This document shows positions 51,000 through 63,989 of a stretch of DNA of 64,000 nucleotides, piece after piece; within the stretch, counting starts at the first letter, position 1; each line of letters starts with the position of its first letter. The notes below the pieces were generated by a model, which was not told the origin of the DNA, did not search any database, and was given only the letters and a program-made list of their open reading frames with translations. The position numbers were made by a program, and so were the translations under genes. This DNA is from Lichenostomus cassidix (taxonomy: Eukaryota > Chordata > Aves > Passeriformes > Meliphagidae), in assembly GCA_008360975.2 (NCBI GenBank), contig CM039182.1, positions 58,230,491-58,294,490 of the forward strand. Reading direction: 5' to 3'.

Positions 51000-53900
51000 A
51001 ATTTACTCTGTGTGTACAGAATTGTCTTTACCTTTGGGCTTTCCTGGTGACCACATAAAATGGAATTTGTTCAGGCTTTTAGATGAAGTCACTGTGTATA
51101 GTGGGTCTTCATGTAATACTAATCAGTGTTTCAGAGCAATTCACACACTGTTAAACAGATATTCTAAACCTCTTGATTATGAGTCTAATAGCAAAAAATT
51201 CAGAGAAATATTTTCCTGGTCCTCATTTTGAAGGGTAGTAATGCTGAACAGCCTTTTCTGGCCACTGAACCAGCCATTGCATCCTCCTGTGATATGGAAG
51301 TTTGATGAATCCCAGTCCTCCTTTTGCTACATTTTCTGTAGCAAAACCAGGAGTTTTTGGAATCCAATGAGTTCCCCAAGCATTGCAGTAGGTCAACCCA
51401 TATTCATCATGATCAAATCTTGTTCTCCTTTTTGTGGCAAGCATTAAGAGAACATGAGTGGACAATCATCTTCCATGTCCATAAGACTGTCCAGAAGTGT
51501 AAAAAAAGAGATCTTTGAAAAAGAGGAAATACTTTTGAGCATTAATAAAGATCCTCTAGCAATTCAGGCTGTGAGACTGTTTGTATGCAGTGTGTTGCAA
51601 GCAGAACTGCAGCACTGCATTTGTCTGTACGATACAGTCCTGAACCGTAAGCTGACCTGCACTTTACAAAATGCAGAAAAAACATTGATCCTTTAGGTCA
51701 CAGCCTGACAGCTTGCCTCTTTCACCAGCCCTGAACCTAGACCTGTCTTTTTTACCTCAATGTACTTCTTTCATCATCTGCTTGACAGTTATCCTGCATT
51801 CTCTAATTGTGACAGTTTGGTGTGAGTTACTTTCTGGGTAACTAGGGTTTGTACAGGATTGCGTCCAGCTCCATTCTCTCTATCCTTCAGAAGCCTGTAT
51901 ATATACAGATGAAATAAGGATAAGGGTTTCTTGGTGAACTGGAAATCAATCCTTACAAACCCTGCTTAGCACCAGTGAGTTGTTCCCAGTTGATTTTCTC
52001 TTTCAGGAAGTTCGTGCAATGGGATATGTCAGTGCTGATCCATCTGGTTGAACTGACTGTCTTAAGACAGTCTTAAGACTTGGATGATGGTGAATCAATG
52101 CTTGCAGAGTAGTAAGCAGAATTACAGGAGGAAACTGACTCCTCCAAATCTCAGTTTCTGTTTAAACTTGCATTATATCCAGATTGGTACAGTGATATGC
52201 TGTGTGCACAGATGTCTTCACAATTTCCTAGTAAGGCACTGATTCAGCAAAGTAATCTAGAGCACATGCACTGCATCAAGTATGTAAATGGTGCCTGTAG
52301 AATCCATGCTGAATCAATAACAAATAATTCAAGAGAAAAAAAAGTAGGCTAAGCTCATTCAGAGCAATGAATTTGGTGTTTTCTAAGCCTTTATCTTTGG
52401 CCATGATTTTTTGTTTTTAAATAATTCTAAGGTTGTGATTAGCAATGGTCAGACTGACTGTCCTCAAGTCTACAGGAGTTTTAGACAAACATTTAAGTCA
52501 GGCCTCCCCTTGGCCGTGGTCTTTTAGATTTCTGTGGGGCATGGGAGAGGTATTTCTGTAGTCTGTACAGCACTGAAGGCTGCCATAAGAATTCACTGTT
52601 GGAGAAGGAATCACGAGGAGGTCAGGCAGTTATTGATAAGCATATGTGGGCTACTGAGAAGGTCAGAATCAGGGGCCTCCCACTGAGGCAGCCTGCAGAG
52701 AATTGTGCTGTTGGAAAAGCCACTCCTGTTCACATTAAAAAATCTGCCAGGAAAGAGGAGAACAAGAAGGGGAGAATAAAAAAACAGGGGCGTTTGCGGA
52801 TTGAATTTCATTTGTACCAAGTCAGTTACCAAATACAAGACTTTCACTGGGATTGGTGTCCAATAATGTAACATCTTCAGATATTTTTATAGATGGAAGT
52901 AAATTCCTTTTTCTGATGGAGTAGACTTCCCTTCAATTTAAAGGATTGTTGGTATTGCTGAAAACAGTGTTTACAATAGTTATGTGAAGATTAAGCAAAA
53001 TAAAAATGCTAGAAGTTTTTTTAATTAAAGAAGTGAATTCATTTCAAGTGGTCTCTAAACCAGAAGTACACATATTTTATAAAAGTGATAACTGTAGGAT
53101 TTCTTATCTTTCTTACTACAGGGATTGTTTACCCCACAAAAATCAAGTTAAAACCCATGTCACATAATGTGGAATGAATATTCTTTATATTGATACATAT
53201 GAGAAGGAATAGGCTCAGAACTTTCTTCATTTACTTGGAACCTATTATTTTTCCAACGTTTTTCATTCTCAGTAATCTCCAGTTAGAACAGAGCAGAGAT
53301 CAAGGGCCAGCTGTTAAGGTTTCTCTTTTGTGCTGGATAGTGATGGCAGAGTGAGAAATCAACCATGAGCTGTGACCAAAGGCAGACTTGTGATTACTTG
53401 GATATAATGATAATTGGCCTTAATACGGTAACAAATGCTCTGAGTTTGCACATCTGAAGTCTGCAGTTTGAATCAATTTTCTTGTTTACAAGATCAGCTT
53501 GCCATTATTAGCACCAAAATTTCCCAGTAACAGAGTGGTAAATGATCAAGTGAGGTACACTGCAAAAGAAAGGGAAAAAATTCTGTACATGATTAGACAA
53601 TGGATTTAAATAGGTTCATGTATAGGGCTGGAGTTGGGAGGGGAACTGGGTGGAAAATAGGAAGCGTTGACTGACTTTATTAATACTGTTTGAGGGGTCT
53701 ATTGTTTTCTCCTCTTACCTGGTGTGAGTTTAGACTTCTAAACTGAGGATGCAAAGGACTAGGAAAAACGGCCTAAAATCAGTTGACACAAAACCTCTAT
53801 CGCACACAGTTATGTACAAAGTTGATTTATCCTGTTTATCCTACTTGTATATATTTATCACTCACAGTAACTTTCAGTGTTTGAAGATCCATTTTGTCAA

Positions 53901-55430
53901 CCTGAAACTGGGACGTGAACTTTTTCCTAAAATACAGGTGTTCTTCCCCGTCCCTGCCCCCCCCTATAATAAGATGACATCCTTGGATCTCTCAGCATGA
54001 ATTATTCCCATTGCTTGTTGTTCAACACCCTGATCGGAGAGCAGATGAGACAGTTATTCCTGTTGTTGCTGATTTACTATTACAGCTGCTTCCTCTTCTT
54101 GTGATTTAATTTGAAGTTTGAGCCCACCAGGGGGCTAATGGTCCGCACCTATGCAGCTTTAAAAGCTCGCTGTTGTTTTCCACTGGAATGTTATTTCCAT
54201 TCCTAGCCAGTGATTTATTTTTTTTCCTCAGTGTTCATCTGGTAACTGGGAGGCAGTATTCCATTAGCCATTAATGAAAAAAAGAAAAAGGAAATCCAAC
54301 CCAAACCCGATGCAACTCTTTAGACTGAAAGCTTGCAAATGAGAATTACTCTGTTAAAGTAGAAACATAGTAAATCAATCTTTTTTTCATGTATTGCAGG
54401 AAAATGTAGGGCAGGCAGCAAACCCTAGAATATGTTTCATGGTGGGTACTGCCTGTGGTGAGATGAATTCCAAAAACTGTGGAAAGTGCCCTGAAATCCA
54501 CTATGTGACTGTGTACTGCAGGCAGATTCTGTGCAGGGAGCTCAGTTTGAGTGTGGCTACAAACTTGTCGGTGCAGCTGGTCAACCAAAGAGCACTTGGT
54601 ACTTCAGGAATGCTTTGCACCAGTCTTCTCTCAAGATTCAAATTATACATCTTCCTCACTTACCTATTCTTGAAGCAAAACTTAAAAAAATATGAGTTTT
54701 CTGCTTAACCTTTAATTTTTAAGCATTCTTCATTCTAAGTAATAAATAACCTTGAAAACATTTCTATACAAACAGGATTAACTTTAATGCTCAACATATT
54801 TTGCTTTCTGCCTTTATTGTTACAGTGTGAATTTAAGAGTAGCAGTCTTGAATTTACATTTTGTAAAGCATTTAATTTTCGAAGTTTATTACTTTTTATG
54901 TGATTAAAGTCTGTGTATGTGTTTATGTTTTCCTCATTTGAGTATATATTTGTAAAACAAACATTTACATTTTATGATACATTCTCTGATGGTCCAAAGA
55001 GTGCTTTGATGAATTATGCACCTTCTAGTGTTTGGTTTTTCTTTTACCTGTTCATCATTGGTTTTAGAAGTTTAACTCTTCACTGAGTAAATAGTATCTT
55101 ATCTTGCTAGGAATCACAGATGTTTTCCTCACAGATGCCCTGTTTTCCATGGCTTATTTCTTGCTTTGCGGTGGTAAGGAAGGGAAAAGGGATAGCATTA
55201 CAAAAAGGATGAAAGCTGGGCAGCCTGGCAGAAGTGGGTGCATGAAACCTCAGTGCTTTCAACTATTATTAAAGGGTGGTACAATCTTTCCCCTCTTTGA
55301 CTAGGAGGATATTATTACCAAATACCAGTGTTCAAGGTTGCTATTTACAATATAAATCAAATGCACTACTTTCTAAGGCTCTGACTGATGGAAAATGAAG
55401 CATTAACTGCCAGGAAACAGATTTTCCTCT
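51000..55430. other. plain intronic DNA
   Basis: No gene or mobile element was recognised. It contains the palindrome pair at 52057-52080, a C run near 53957, and a patch at about 54120-54240 with TGGAATGTT and CATTCCT (TEAD-like words facing each other). Confidence 0.55.
52057..52080. repeat. two overlapping perfect palindromes
   Basis: CTGTCTTAAGACAG (52057-52070) overlaps AGTCTTAAGACT (52069-52080). The shared core GTCTTAAGAC is repeated with an 11-base period. This could be a duplicated protein-binding site or chance slippage of a palindrome. Confidence 0.9.
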
Positions 55431-55439
55431 ATGATTAGT

Positions 55440-55860
55440 CAGTCGTGCAGTGGTCACTAACCTTTTCAATGCAACCTTAATATTGCATTGCTAATTGTAT
55501 AATTTAAAGAATACAAGATTTTAATCGTTACTTCAGGAGGAATGTTAATCACAGTGCTTTAGAGCTGGTTTTGCTCATTGGAAGCTTACCAGTTAATAAG
55601 CTAACTACTATAATAGCCATTAGTGCAAACTCTGCTTGGGTGATGTTGCTTGCAGTGTTTAATGAATTAGGCTCAAAAAGTACAAGAGTACTAAACTTGT
55701 CTGACTTGCTGTAGAAGCAGCACAGAATTAGTCCTTGGCTGTGAATGTTAATCGCTCCACAGCAATGATAGTTTACAGCATTGTTGTAGCACTCTTGTGC
55801 TCATAAAATGAACTTAATAACCCACTGCTACCCATGGGATAAGTCTTCCTTCTCATTCCC
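55440..55860. promoter_or_regulatory. candidate conserved element just upstream of the exon
   Basis: A complex stretch ending about 140 bases before the splice acceptor, with ATTGCATTGCTAATTG near 55481, AATGTTAATCGCTCCACAGC near 55746 and AACTACTATAATAGCC near 55604. Its texture matches the other candidate elements here. Sequence so near an exon may also hold splicing enhancers. Conservation is not verified. Confidence 0.3.
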
Positions 55861-55967
55861 TCCCCTTTGCAATTGAATACCCAGTCTGGCTGCATAATAG
55901 CCATGTGAAATACTGCATTTAAAAAAGTGAGCAGCTGTATGATACAATAAACAGCTCTAAAACAGAT

Positions 55968-55997
55968 TTGTTAATTATCTCTTTCTTTTATTCACAG
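55968..55997 (+). promoter_or_regulatory. 3' splice site of the CDKAL1 exon
   Basis: The pyrimidine tract CTCTTTCTTTTATTCACAG ends with AG at 55996-55997. A plausible branch site, TTTGTTAATTA (about 55967-55977), lies 20-30 bases upstream. The acceptor is strong by consensus. Confidence 0.9.
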
Positions 55998-56164
55998 AGG
56001 GTGTTTGTGAGATATGGCTGACCAGTGAAGACACAGGGGCTTATGGCAGAGACATTAGCACAGACCTCCCCACGCTTCTGTGGAAACTGGTTGAAGTTAT
56101 TCCTGAGGGAGCTATGCTGAGGCTTGGCATGACAAACCCTCCCTATATTTTAGAGCATCTGGAG
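55998..56164 (+). CDS. CDKAL1: CDKAL1 internal exon (radical-SAM core)
   Basis: This 167-base exon encodes the last two bases of a Glu codon followed by 55 residues, starting [18 protein letters not shown] and ending [15 protein letters not shown]1 is the eukaryotic threonylcarbamoyladenosine tRNA methylthiotransferase: it adds a methylthio group to t6A37 of tRNA-Lys(UUU), which supports accurate lysine decoding, for example in proinsulin, and it sits on the ER membrane by a C-terminal anchor. The segment follows the CxxxCxxC iron-sulphur exon and corresponds to roughly residues 248-303 of the human protein (recalled numbering). It holds the [10 protein letters not shown] motif and the RLGMTNP strand of the radical-SAM TIM barrel. 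Differences from human are few (DIST-D for DIGT-N). The frame is open and both splice sites are intact. The bacterial paralogue MtaB and the mitochondrial CDK5RAP1 share the fold, but the match is clearly CDKAL1. Confidence 0.97.
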
Positions 56165-56170
56165 GTAAGG
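56162..56170 (+). promoter_or_regulatory. 5' splice site of the CDKAL1 exon
   Basis: GAG|GTAAGG, with the cut after 56164. The exon ends on a complete Glu codon, so the downstream intron is phase 0. It matches the donor consensus at all key positions. Confidence 0.92.
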
Positions 56171-59100
56171 AAGAAAAGGAATCATTTATATGCTGACATA
56201 AACATTCATTGAGTGAGTCAGCATGGAACCTCGTGTGAAGTGTCTTTCATTTTAAGCAGTAGCTTAAAAAAATAGACTTAAAATAAGTTTATAAAATTAG
56301 ACTAACAGTGTTAAGCCATTTGCCTGACACAGCAAGTTATTGAGATAATAAGATACTCAAATGATTTTGGAATTATAATATTACTGAGATCTCTGACCTG
56401 TAGGACTTTATTGTAGTGATGTCCATTTGTGTATGTCTAGTGTTTCCAAGAGCTAAAGGAAATGTCATTAGCAAGTGATGGACTGTGGGATTGAATTTTT
56501 CTTCCTGCTGCACCTCAGGCAAATATTTCCAGAAACACTGTATGCTGGTCTCACTCAATGATGCATTCATTATCCTATTTTTAGCGTGTTTAGAGATTCC
56601 ATGACAAGAAATAGAAATGTGAGTGTATATCTGTGTTTAAAATAGACGTAACAAAGCAGTTCAATGAAATTAGAAGTATATAACAGTGTAAATTTTAAAG
56701 AGCATTCATTCATGCAGAGGAGGAAGTTAGAGTTTCTTCTCAAAGGTACCTATGGTTTTGATGGATTCTGTCACCAAAAGAATTTATTGGAATTCCTAAG
56801 AACTGTCCACAGTATGAACATAGTTTTTAAGCGGAGGAAAAAGGGGGGAACGGTGTAGTTTAGGTAAATGTTGTAACCATGTGCATATACAATAACCAGA
56901 TAAGTAGCTGGTATCCAATCTGCTTTCTCAAAGATATTATAACATTAATAGTTGGACTTGTGTTTTCTTAAGATGTCAAGGACAGTATTTTCTCATCAGA
57001 GTGCTATAACTGCACTTTTGCCTGTTACTGAAGCATGTGGGCCAGAGAAATCTCACCTTGTTATGAATAAGCAGGTTTTCACTTCCCCAGCTGAGGAAAA
57101 GGAACTGCAGAAAGTTGTTATTTTATTATTTGATTTAACATATTCTTCACTAAGATAGAGTCTTAACTCTGCACACTAAATAAGAGCCTTTAGGAACTGG
57201 TGTGGTTGTGTTTTTGAGAGCTCTGCACAAGCTTTTCCTTTCTTTTTTTCCCTCTTTTTTTTTTTTTTTAATTTTGACATTTTTCATCATCTTGTACAAA
57301 ATCAAATCAAGCTTTCAGCAATTTTCACAGTTAATGTCTTTGCTTTCATTTTTAATTCACATTATTAAAAGTGTTTTGGCATAGACTGCTGCTTTTGTTA
57401 CTGCTGGTCATTGTATGAGTACTTTAAAAGCTTTAAAAAATAGAAAAATTAGTTGCTGGAAATAACAAACTGCTCTGCTGAGGTAAGGGGCACTGTTGAT
57501 TGATATAATCGAAAAAAAGTGTAAGGAATGTTGCTTTCCTTCAATCAGTAGCCATCATATCATAGTGGGATCTTGTCACAAATCTGTAAATTTATGATCT
57601 CTAGTCTTCTTGTTTCTAAATTTTCCAGGTGGTGTTTTAGGTAGGACTTTTTTTTTTACTTGACTCATATTTAGGAAAAGTAATCTTCTCTCTTTGGAAA
57701 TGGATCTTTAGGTACCATTGCGAAGTGAGAGGAACTCATGGAGGCCTGTTGAAAATGTGTGTCTTGAATGCTGCTGTGCAGAGTGTGTTTGTGTGCGCCA
57801 GCCTTTTTGTGCAGTAACAACATCTGCTGTTGCTCATCCTCTTCAGTGCTCCATAGAATTTCCAGTTTATATGATTTTTCTAAGGATTATTTAATCACAT
57901 TTCTCTGTTTCACATGTGACCAAGAATTTCTGATATTGAAATTCGGTGATATAATTTTGTTGATTTGTCCAAATTAATTTGTAAAAAATTTTTCACCTTC
58001 TGTATTTTTATCTAATTTCCTCTTCCAAGTTTACCAGACTGGTCTCTGAAGGATCACTGGGTAATGTAAGCAGTCACCTGTATACATTTTCACCAAACAA
58101 AATAAACTTTTTATGGGCAATGAGGTTTTAACTTTCCAGTTGAGAAAAGGGTAAAGCTACAATTTGTTTAAAAACCAAAATTAAGTGAGAAGCTAATTAA
58201 CCTTTATGTCTTGATTTGGATAAAATCTAGATGTGTATCTGTTATCTCCTAAGAAAGGTACGAAGTTTTATTATTCGTTGCAAAAATCTTTCATGAATTG
58301 TTTGAAAAGGTGCTGCATTTTATTAATTCATTTTGTTAGAAGCAGTCTAATTAGGATGTTGTTTGGCTTTCTGTGAAAAAATTTTACTGTGGAAAACATA
58401 CTAATCTTGTGTCACTTTTGGTATGCGATGAAAAGGACAAAGTCATTCCAATCATGTATCTTTTTAAAAAATCATACATTTTTGGCAGTTGTGTACAAAT
58501 GTGCACATGCAACTGCTCAGCAAGGGTTTATCTCACTTTTGAAATTATATGTGGCACAGAGCAACAGTAGTTATCTAAATGCAGAAATTAATTTTAAGAC
58601 CTGGACAGAGCTTCCCTAGAGACTCAACCTAAAAGCAATGATTTTTGTTTGTTTACTTTTTTTCAGTATTTATTGGAGTTTACCTCCAGCTAAGAGTGTT
58701 TCATCTGCCTCTGTATCTGGGAACCAGTTTCTTAGTATCCATTAATAAGTGGCAGCCAACAGCTCTGGTATTCCACTGATGGAGGTCAGCACAAGAAGGG
58801 GAGGAGGAAGACAATTTCCCTTGGGTCAGGAGTTGTGGGATTAGAGCAGAGAAGGGGACAAAAAAGCTGTGAGCACTTGTAATGCATGTTAAGGCTCTCA
58901 TGCCGGAAGGCTTGGTAGATCTGGGGGCCTGGGCCAGTGGCCATTCAAACTCATTCGTTTTAGGTATGGAGTCAGTTTAAGTTCTCATATGATTTAAAAT
59001 AGCATAACCAGTGCCTTCAGGTACTGCTGTCAGATAAATGCCATTCTATACTTAAAGATGTTTGTCATTCCAGAGGTTACTGTTAATCTCATGAAAATCC

Positions 59101-62100
59101 TTACTATGCTTGGGTTGTGTGGTCTGACAATTTAGTACTTTAGGTTTTTATTCCACAAGTATGGTGGTAATAGTGCCTTGTGTCACATGAAAGTCTTGGG
59201 ATAAGAAGCAACCATGTGTTTTCAGATTATAAATTCTGCATTCACTTGGGCCTTCGTGTTTGGAACCATGCAGTGTTTTATAGCCATGCAAAACATTAAA
59301 CACTTTTTGACATGCTGGACACTGACCTAAGTCATTACAAAAAGAGCCTTTATCAGAATTATTCAGGGTATAATCTAAACCACTAATTTTTTACCCTGCT
59401 TTTTCTTTAGCCGCAGATGATGTCTGAGCTTACATTAGTGCATAGTATGAAGTAGCAAGAGCAGATGAGGAAATCACAGAATTTGGTAGTGAAGCCACTA
59501 TATCTGGATTTATTTGCATTTTGGAGTCTTTACTTCAAAATAAATCTAATTCTCTTAATCAAATTTCCCCACTAGCCATTATCCAAAGCTGTTTCAAAGA
59601 CATAGCATTAGTTTGAATTCCTCTGTTCCCACCCAAGGCTTGGAGTACATTTATTGTGAAGTATGACTACTACTCTGATTTCCTAGGAACTGAATTTAGC
59701 TGGCCCACTAGGAATTCACCCTGCAGACTGAGCAAACCAATGGCCATGAAGGGAGCATGGGACACTGCACTTTAAAATTTCACTGCTGCTTTCAATGGGC
59801 ACATTAAAATGAACACAGCCAATCCTGGCAGGACTTGTCTGGCGTGAGGTTTGTTGGTATGACAGAGAGGGTTATTTGCTGTTTAGTTTAATGAAACTGA
59901 GGGACCAGAAACCCCAACGTTGTTTCTCTTGACCATGGAACTAAGACTGAGGAAGAAGTTGGAGTCTGTGTTTACCTGCAGGAGACATCTTCAGTTTTCC
60001 TCACAGAGAAAATATGGCCAAGCAAGGGAGGTAGTATTGTGTTTTCCAAAGTGCTCTTACACAGTCTCAGCAGTCTGTTTGAAGCACATAGCTGGCTTAT
60101 TTGAAGGCTGGTCTCAAACTGAGATTTTGAGATACTCCCTTGTCCAGTGTCAGTCCTATTTTAATGTTGATGCAACATGACATTGAGGAAAACTTGGGAT
60201 TTTATCTACATGGAAAAAAAATTTAATAAACAGACATGAACTTTGGCCAGGGAAAACCAATTTGCCTCAGAATATTTTTGTTTTATATATTGTTAAGGGC
60301 GAAGGAGGAGGTTAGTGTTAGAATCCTAGTTAGTGCTATAGTCCTAGAAAAACCTGCAAGCAGTGCAGAGATACACCCTGTGTGCTCTTGCCCTTATGTC
60401 TTTGCACAGAGCTACTGCTCTAATTACACACAGTGCCAGATGGCAAAGATTTTATCACCCCGTAGTATCAACATGTAGCAAAAGTATATAAGGAATACAC
60501 CCTGCTTTAGAGATAACCTCCGGGCATTTTTTCCCCAGTCACATTATGAAGCTACTCACTAGCGCTCTAGTGAGACAGTGTTTAACATCCACTTCCAGTT
60601 ACTGATGGAGAGGGATGGTTGGGAAAAATCTATTAAAACAATGGTAGTAGATAAACGATGAATGGAAAATAGTCTGAAAAGTAAAAAATGAGGCGAAATG
60701 TATAGCAGCTTCAAATTAATTAATGTTCATTGCATAGTGTTTGATACTTATTTTTGCCTTGACTATATTTCACTTTTCCTTAGGTTTAAACTTAATTTTC
60801 TATTTAAGTATCTGGGGCTCTATCCAAATCATGAGGGACTGTAGATCATCCAGACTGTAAAAGGGCAGGGACTCACATCTGATCCTTAGCTTGCCTCCTT
60901 TGTGGATTTAACACTAACTGTACTTCCAGAGTTGTCTGGGATTTTAATACGGCTCTTTCTGTGAGTGATGGGATGCTTCCAAATCTGTATAAAGGAGGCA
61001 GTTCACACCTGCCATTCCCGTAAGTGCTTAATTTCACATGACTAGATGAGTAGTCATCTTTGTCACCTGTCAAAATGAGTCTGTCTCAAACCATACTATA
61101 TGCCATCTGTGGGCTGTATCTCTGTTATTAATTCAGGACATTTGAGTGATACACCAGCCATTGAGATGGAGTCTGCATGGCAGCAGAGTCTTTAAATGCA
61201 GAAGGTGTGCCAAGTGTACCATGAGTTGCAGTAGTATATCTTTGCTCTTTTGCTTTGATTTTTCGTGTCAGCTTGGTGTTTATGTTCCCTAACCTCAGTG
61301 AAGCTGATACCTACAGATGGCTCCCTCAAACGTGTCCTGACACAGCACATAGGAAGTTATTACAGTATTACAGTAAAATTACCAATTCACTTTTCTTTTT
61401 TCTCTGTTCTCCTTCTTTTCCTCTGAGCGCACCAAGTGTTTTTGAGCGTTATGCATAAACTCAAGTTTTGAATAACCTAGAGCGTAAGCTGATTTGAAAT
61501 GTGTTTAAAAAGGGAATAATATGCATACATTCCTCAATAGCAAATAAAAGGGCAGAATAATTTCAAGAATTAAAAGGACTTTAGGGCATGTATTTGCTTT
61601 GTTTCTGGTATTATTTTTTGTCATTTTTATAGACTGCTGCTTTTGAAAGTGCCAATTAAAATCTGTTGATTTGACCAGAAAAAAAGAAAACTGCAGCATA
61701 CATTTAAATAAATGAATAGTTAAGCCCCTGACTTCTTATTACTGTGAGTTTTGTAGTGTTTTGTACTCGGTGGACCATGCAACTTTTTCTTGCTGTAATT
61801 ACAAAGTTGTCTCTATGCAAACTGTGTCTGTTTTGCTAGCAGTATAATTGAAAGGAATCTCAGATACTAAAGGGAGGAGGACAGGGCAATTGCCTCTGTC
61901 CTTCTGGGAAAAAAAAAAAAGGTGGGGGGCAGTGGGGTATGAAGGGATGTTTACTGTTTCCTTTGGTACTATGTTAAATGCTTACTTGTCCTATGGAAGC
62001 TGTGTGTGCATCTTTGCTTACTCTGTGTATTCCTGCTTTTATTTTTAGGTACTAAAATAGTCTGTCTCTCCTGTGCTTCCTCTCAAAGTGTTCTTTGTCT

Positions 62101-62749
62101 TTGGGGTTTTCAAATATAGCACATTTCCTTGAAGTTACTCCTTAAGACATGGTGTCACGGGAGCATGAACTCACCCCAGAGTCAATGTATTTTTTGATAT
62201 TATGGGGTTAAGAAATGGACAAATATCTGCTGTGCTTTGGGATACATTTTGTCACACCGTTTTCTCTAATCTAGAATTTTAACATCTCAGACACAACAGA
62301 TCTTAACATCTGTAAATGCTTGGTGACATGTTTGTTTCCAGCTGGTAGAATATGATTTGGCTTAATAAATGTCAAAATAAGAACCCATTTTACTCTTCCT
62401 GAAGGCTTTACGTTGTATTCGTGAATCTTGGGTTCTCTCAGAAATCTTAAGAAATCGGGAACTTTGATGAACAATAAAGGTGTCATTCCACACAATGTGG
62501 AAAGGAATATTTTTCTGTTGTTGGGAATGAAAGTTGTGTTCTTTATAACACTAGTAGAAAAAATTATTTGAGATACATGAAGAACTGGCTTTATTTATGC
62601 ACAATTCAGTTTTCCATCAAGACAGAATATTTTATGCATGCATCTAGTGCTCTTCTATATTTAATAATCTGTGAATAAAAATTGGTATTGCAAAAAGGGG
62701 TTAACATTAAGTAGCGCAACTGCTGACCAGTTAAATCTGTGCATATTAG

Positions 62750-63015
62750 CTGTACTTTAATTATGATTTGCTCATATGAATGTTTCTCTTGCTCGTTAGA
62801 TTGCCCAAGAACGAAGAGTATTTAAATGCAGACAGATCTACACTCAATCTTGTGCTGAGTGTCAGGCTGTCTGTCAATTACTTACAATACTTTCTCATCC
62901 CAGCAGTCTTTTGGAGCTGGAGCTTACTTCTGGTGAATTACTAGCAGAAAATAAAAATCACAATTAACTGAGTAATATGTTCAAAGAATGGGTAATGCAT
63001 ATACACTGCATTTGT
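62750..63015. promoter_or_regulatory. candidate conserved non-coding element
   Basis: A complex stretch with homeodomain-like and SOX-like words: TAATTATG near 62759, TGTCAATTACTTAC near 62872 and AATCACAATTAACTGAG near 62956. There are few homopolymers compared with the flanks and no coding signal. The call is by texture only. Confidence 0.3.
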
Positions 63016-63945
63016 GCTAAATAAAAGTAGGATTTTTATCAGTCGCCATGTGCTTCAAGGCATTGAGGTAGAAGCTATTGTCAAACATAGAGCTTGCATA
63101 ACAAACTGTGCCACCTTCTTTTAGTATTTCTTTCTTCAAAGTTAAACAAATAACATCTCACTTTCCTAGTTATTTATATTATAATAAGTAAAGTTCTAGC
63201 AACTACTCTCCATGCTGTTCCAAAAGCTTCTGTTTAGTTTATATGCATAAACCCTTTTGTTTTCTTTGATAGGTGAGCTGTCACATTCACTGTGCTTTGC
63301 AAGCATCATCTACATAATCTTCAGGAAGACTGCTTGCTTCGTTAGGCTTTGGCATTTGTTTAAAAAAAGGTTGATTTTCTTGAGGTGAAGATTTTCTTTA
63401 AAAAGAGAAAAAGGAAATGTGTTCTAGAAACCTTAATAAAACTGCACAATAATATTGGCTTTAGATTGCTGTACCACTGTTAGTTGAGGAAAATACATAA
63501 AATCTCTTCTACTCAGTCTTTGAATTCAATTTGTTTAGCTCAGTTAAATGTTCAAGAGCTACTGTAGAATGTAAATTCTGTGATATCAATCTTGTCATTA
63601 TGATTTGGAATATATTTATTCTGTTTTACTATGAAATTTTGGTCGGCTCACAAAAGATAGTATTTGCCTAAAGGTTTAAGTTTTGATTAAAACCTTCCAC
63701 TATTTTCCTTCCACTGGAACCTGCTAAAGCAGTTGCTATTTTAGATATCATACTTACTTGTTTGGAATGAAGGGAAACAATAGAGAGGCTTCCTGGCACT
63801 ACTCTGTCTCAATACAGATGAACTCTGGAGGGGTGTGCAATTCATTCTATGACTTCCTTCTGAGCAAAAGCCATCAATTCTTTTCTATCCTATGGGATTC
63901 TCATTTTTGAACTGGAGAACAAATTCATAGTGTGGATGAAACTAG

Positions 63946-63989
63946 CAATCCATTTCACTCATTCAGCCAATCCATTTCACTCATTCAGC
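63946..63989. repeat. perfect 22-base tandem duplication
   Basis: Two identical adjacent copies (63946-63967 and 63968-63989) of a unit that begins CAATCCATTTCAC and ends CATTCAGC. Perfect identity points to a recent duplication or, at a window edge, an assembly artefact. Confidence 0.95.

Larger units (their letters stand above)
1..55997 (+). other. CDKAL1: CDKAL1 intron upstream of the exon (3' part)
   Basis: This is the end of the intron that precedes the only recognised exon; it runs off the left edge of the window. I looked for neighbouring CDKAL1 coding sequence, in particular the preceding radical-SAM exon with its cysteine cluster, and did not see it. The intron interrupts a codon after its first base (phase 1), because the exon opens with the last two bases of a Glu codon. 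Apart from the elements listed separately, the DNA is AT-rich and unremarkable. CDKAL1 introns are very long in other vertebrates, which fits 56 kb without an exon. A short, poorly conserved exon could have been missed by eye. Confidence 0.85.
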
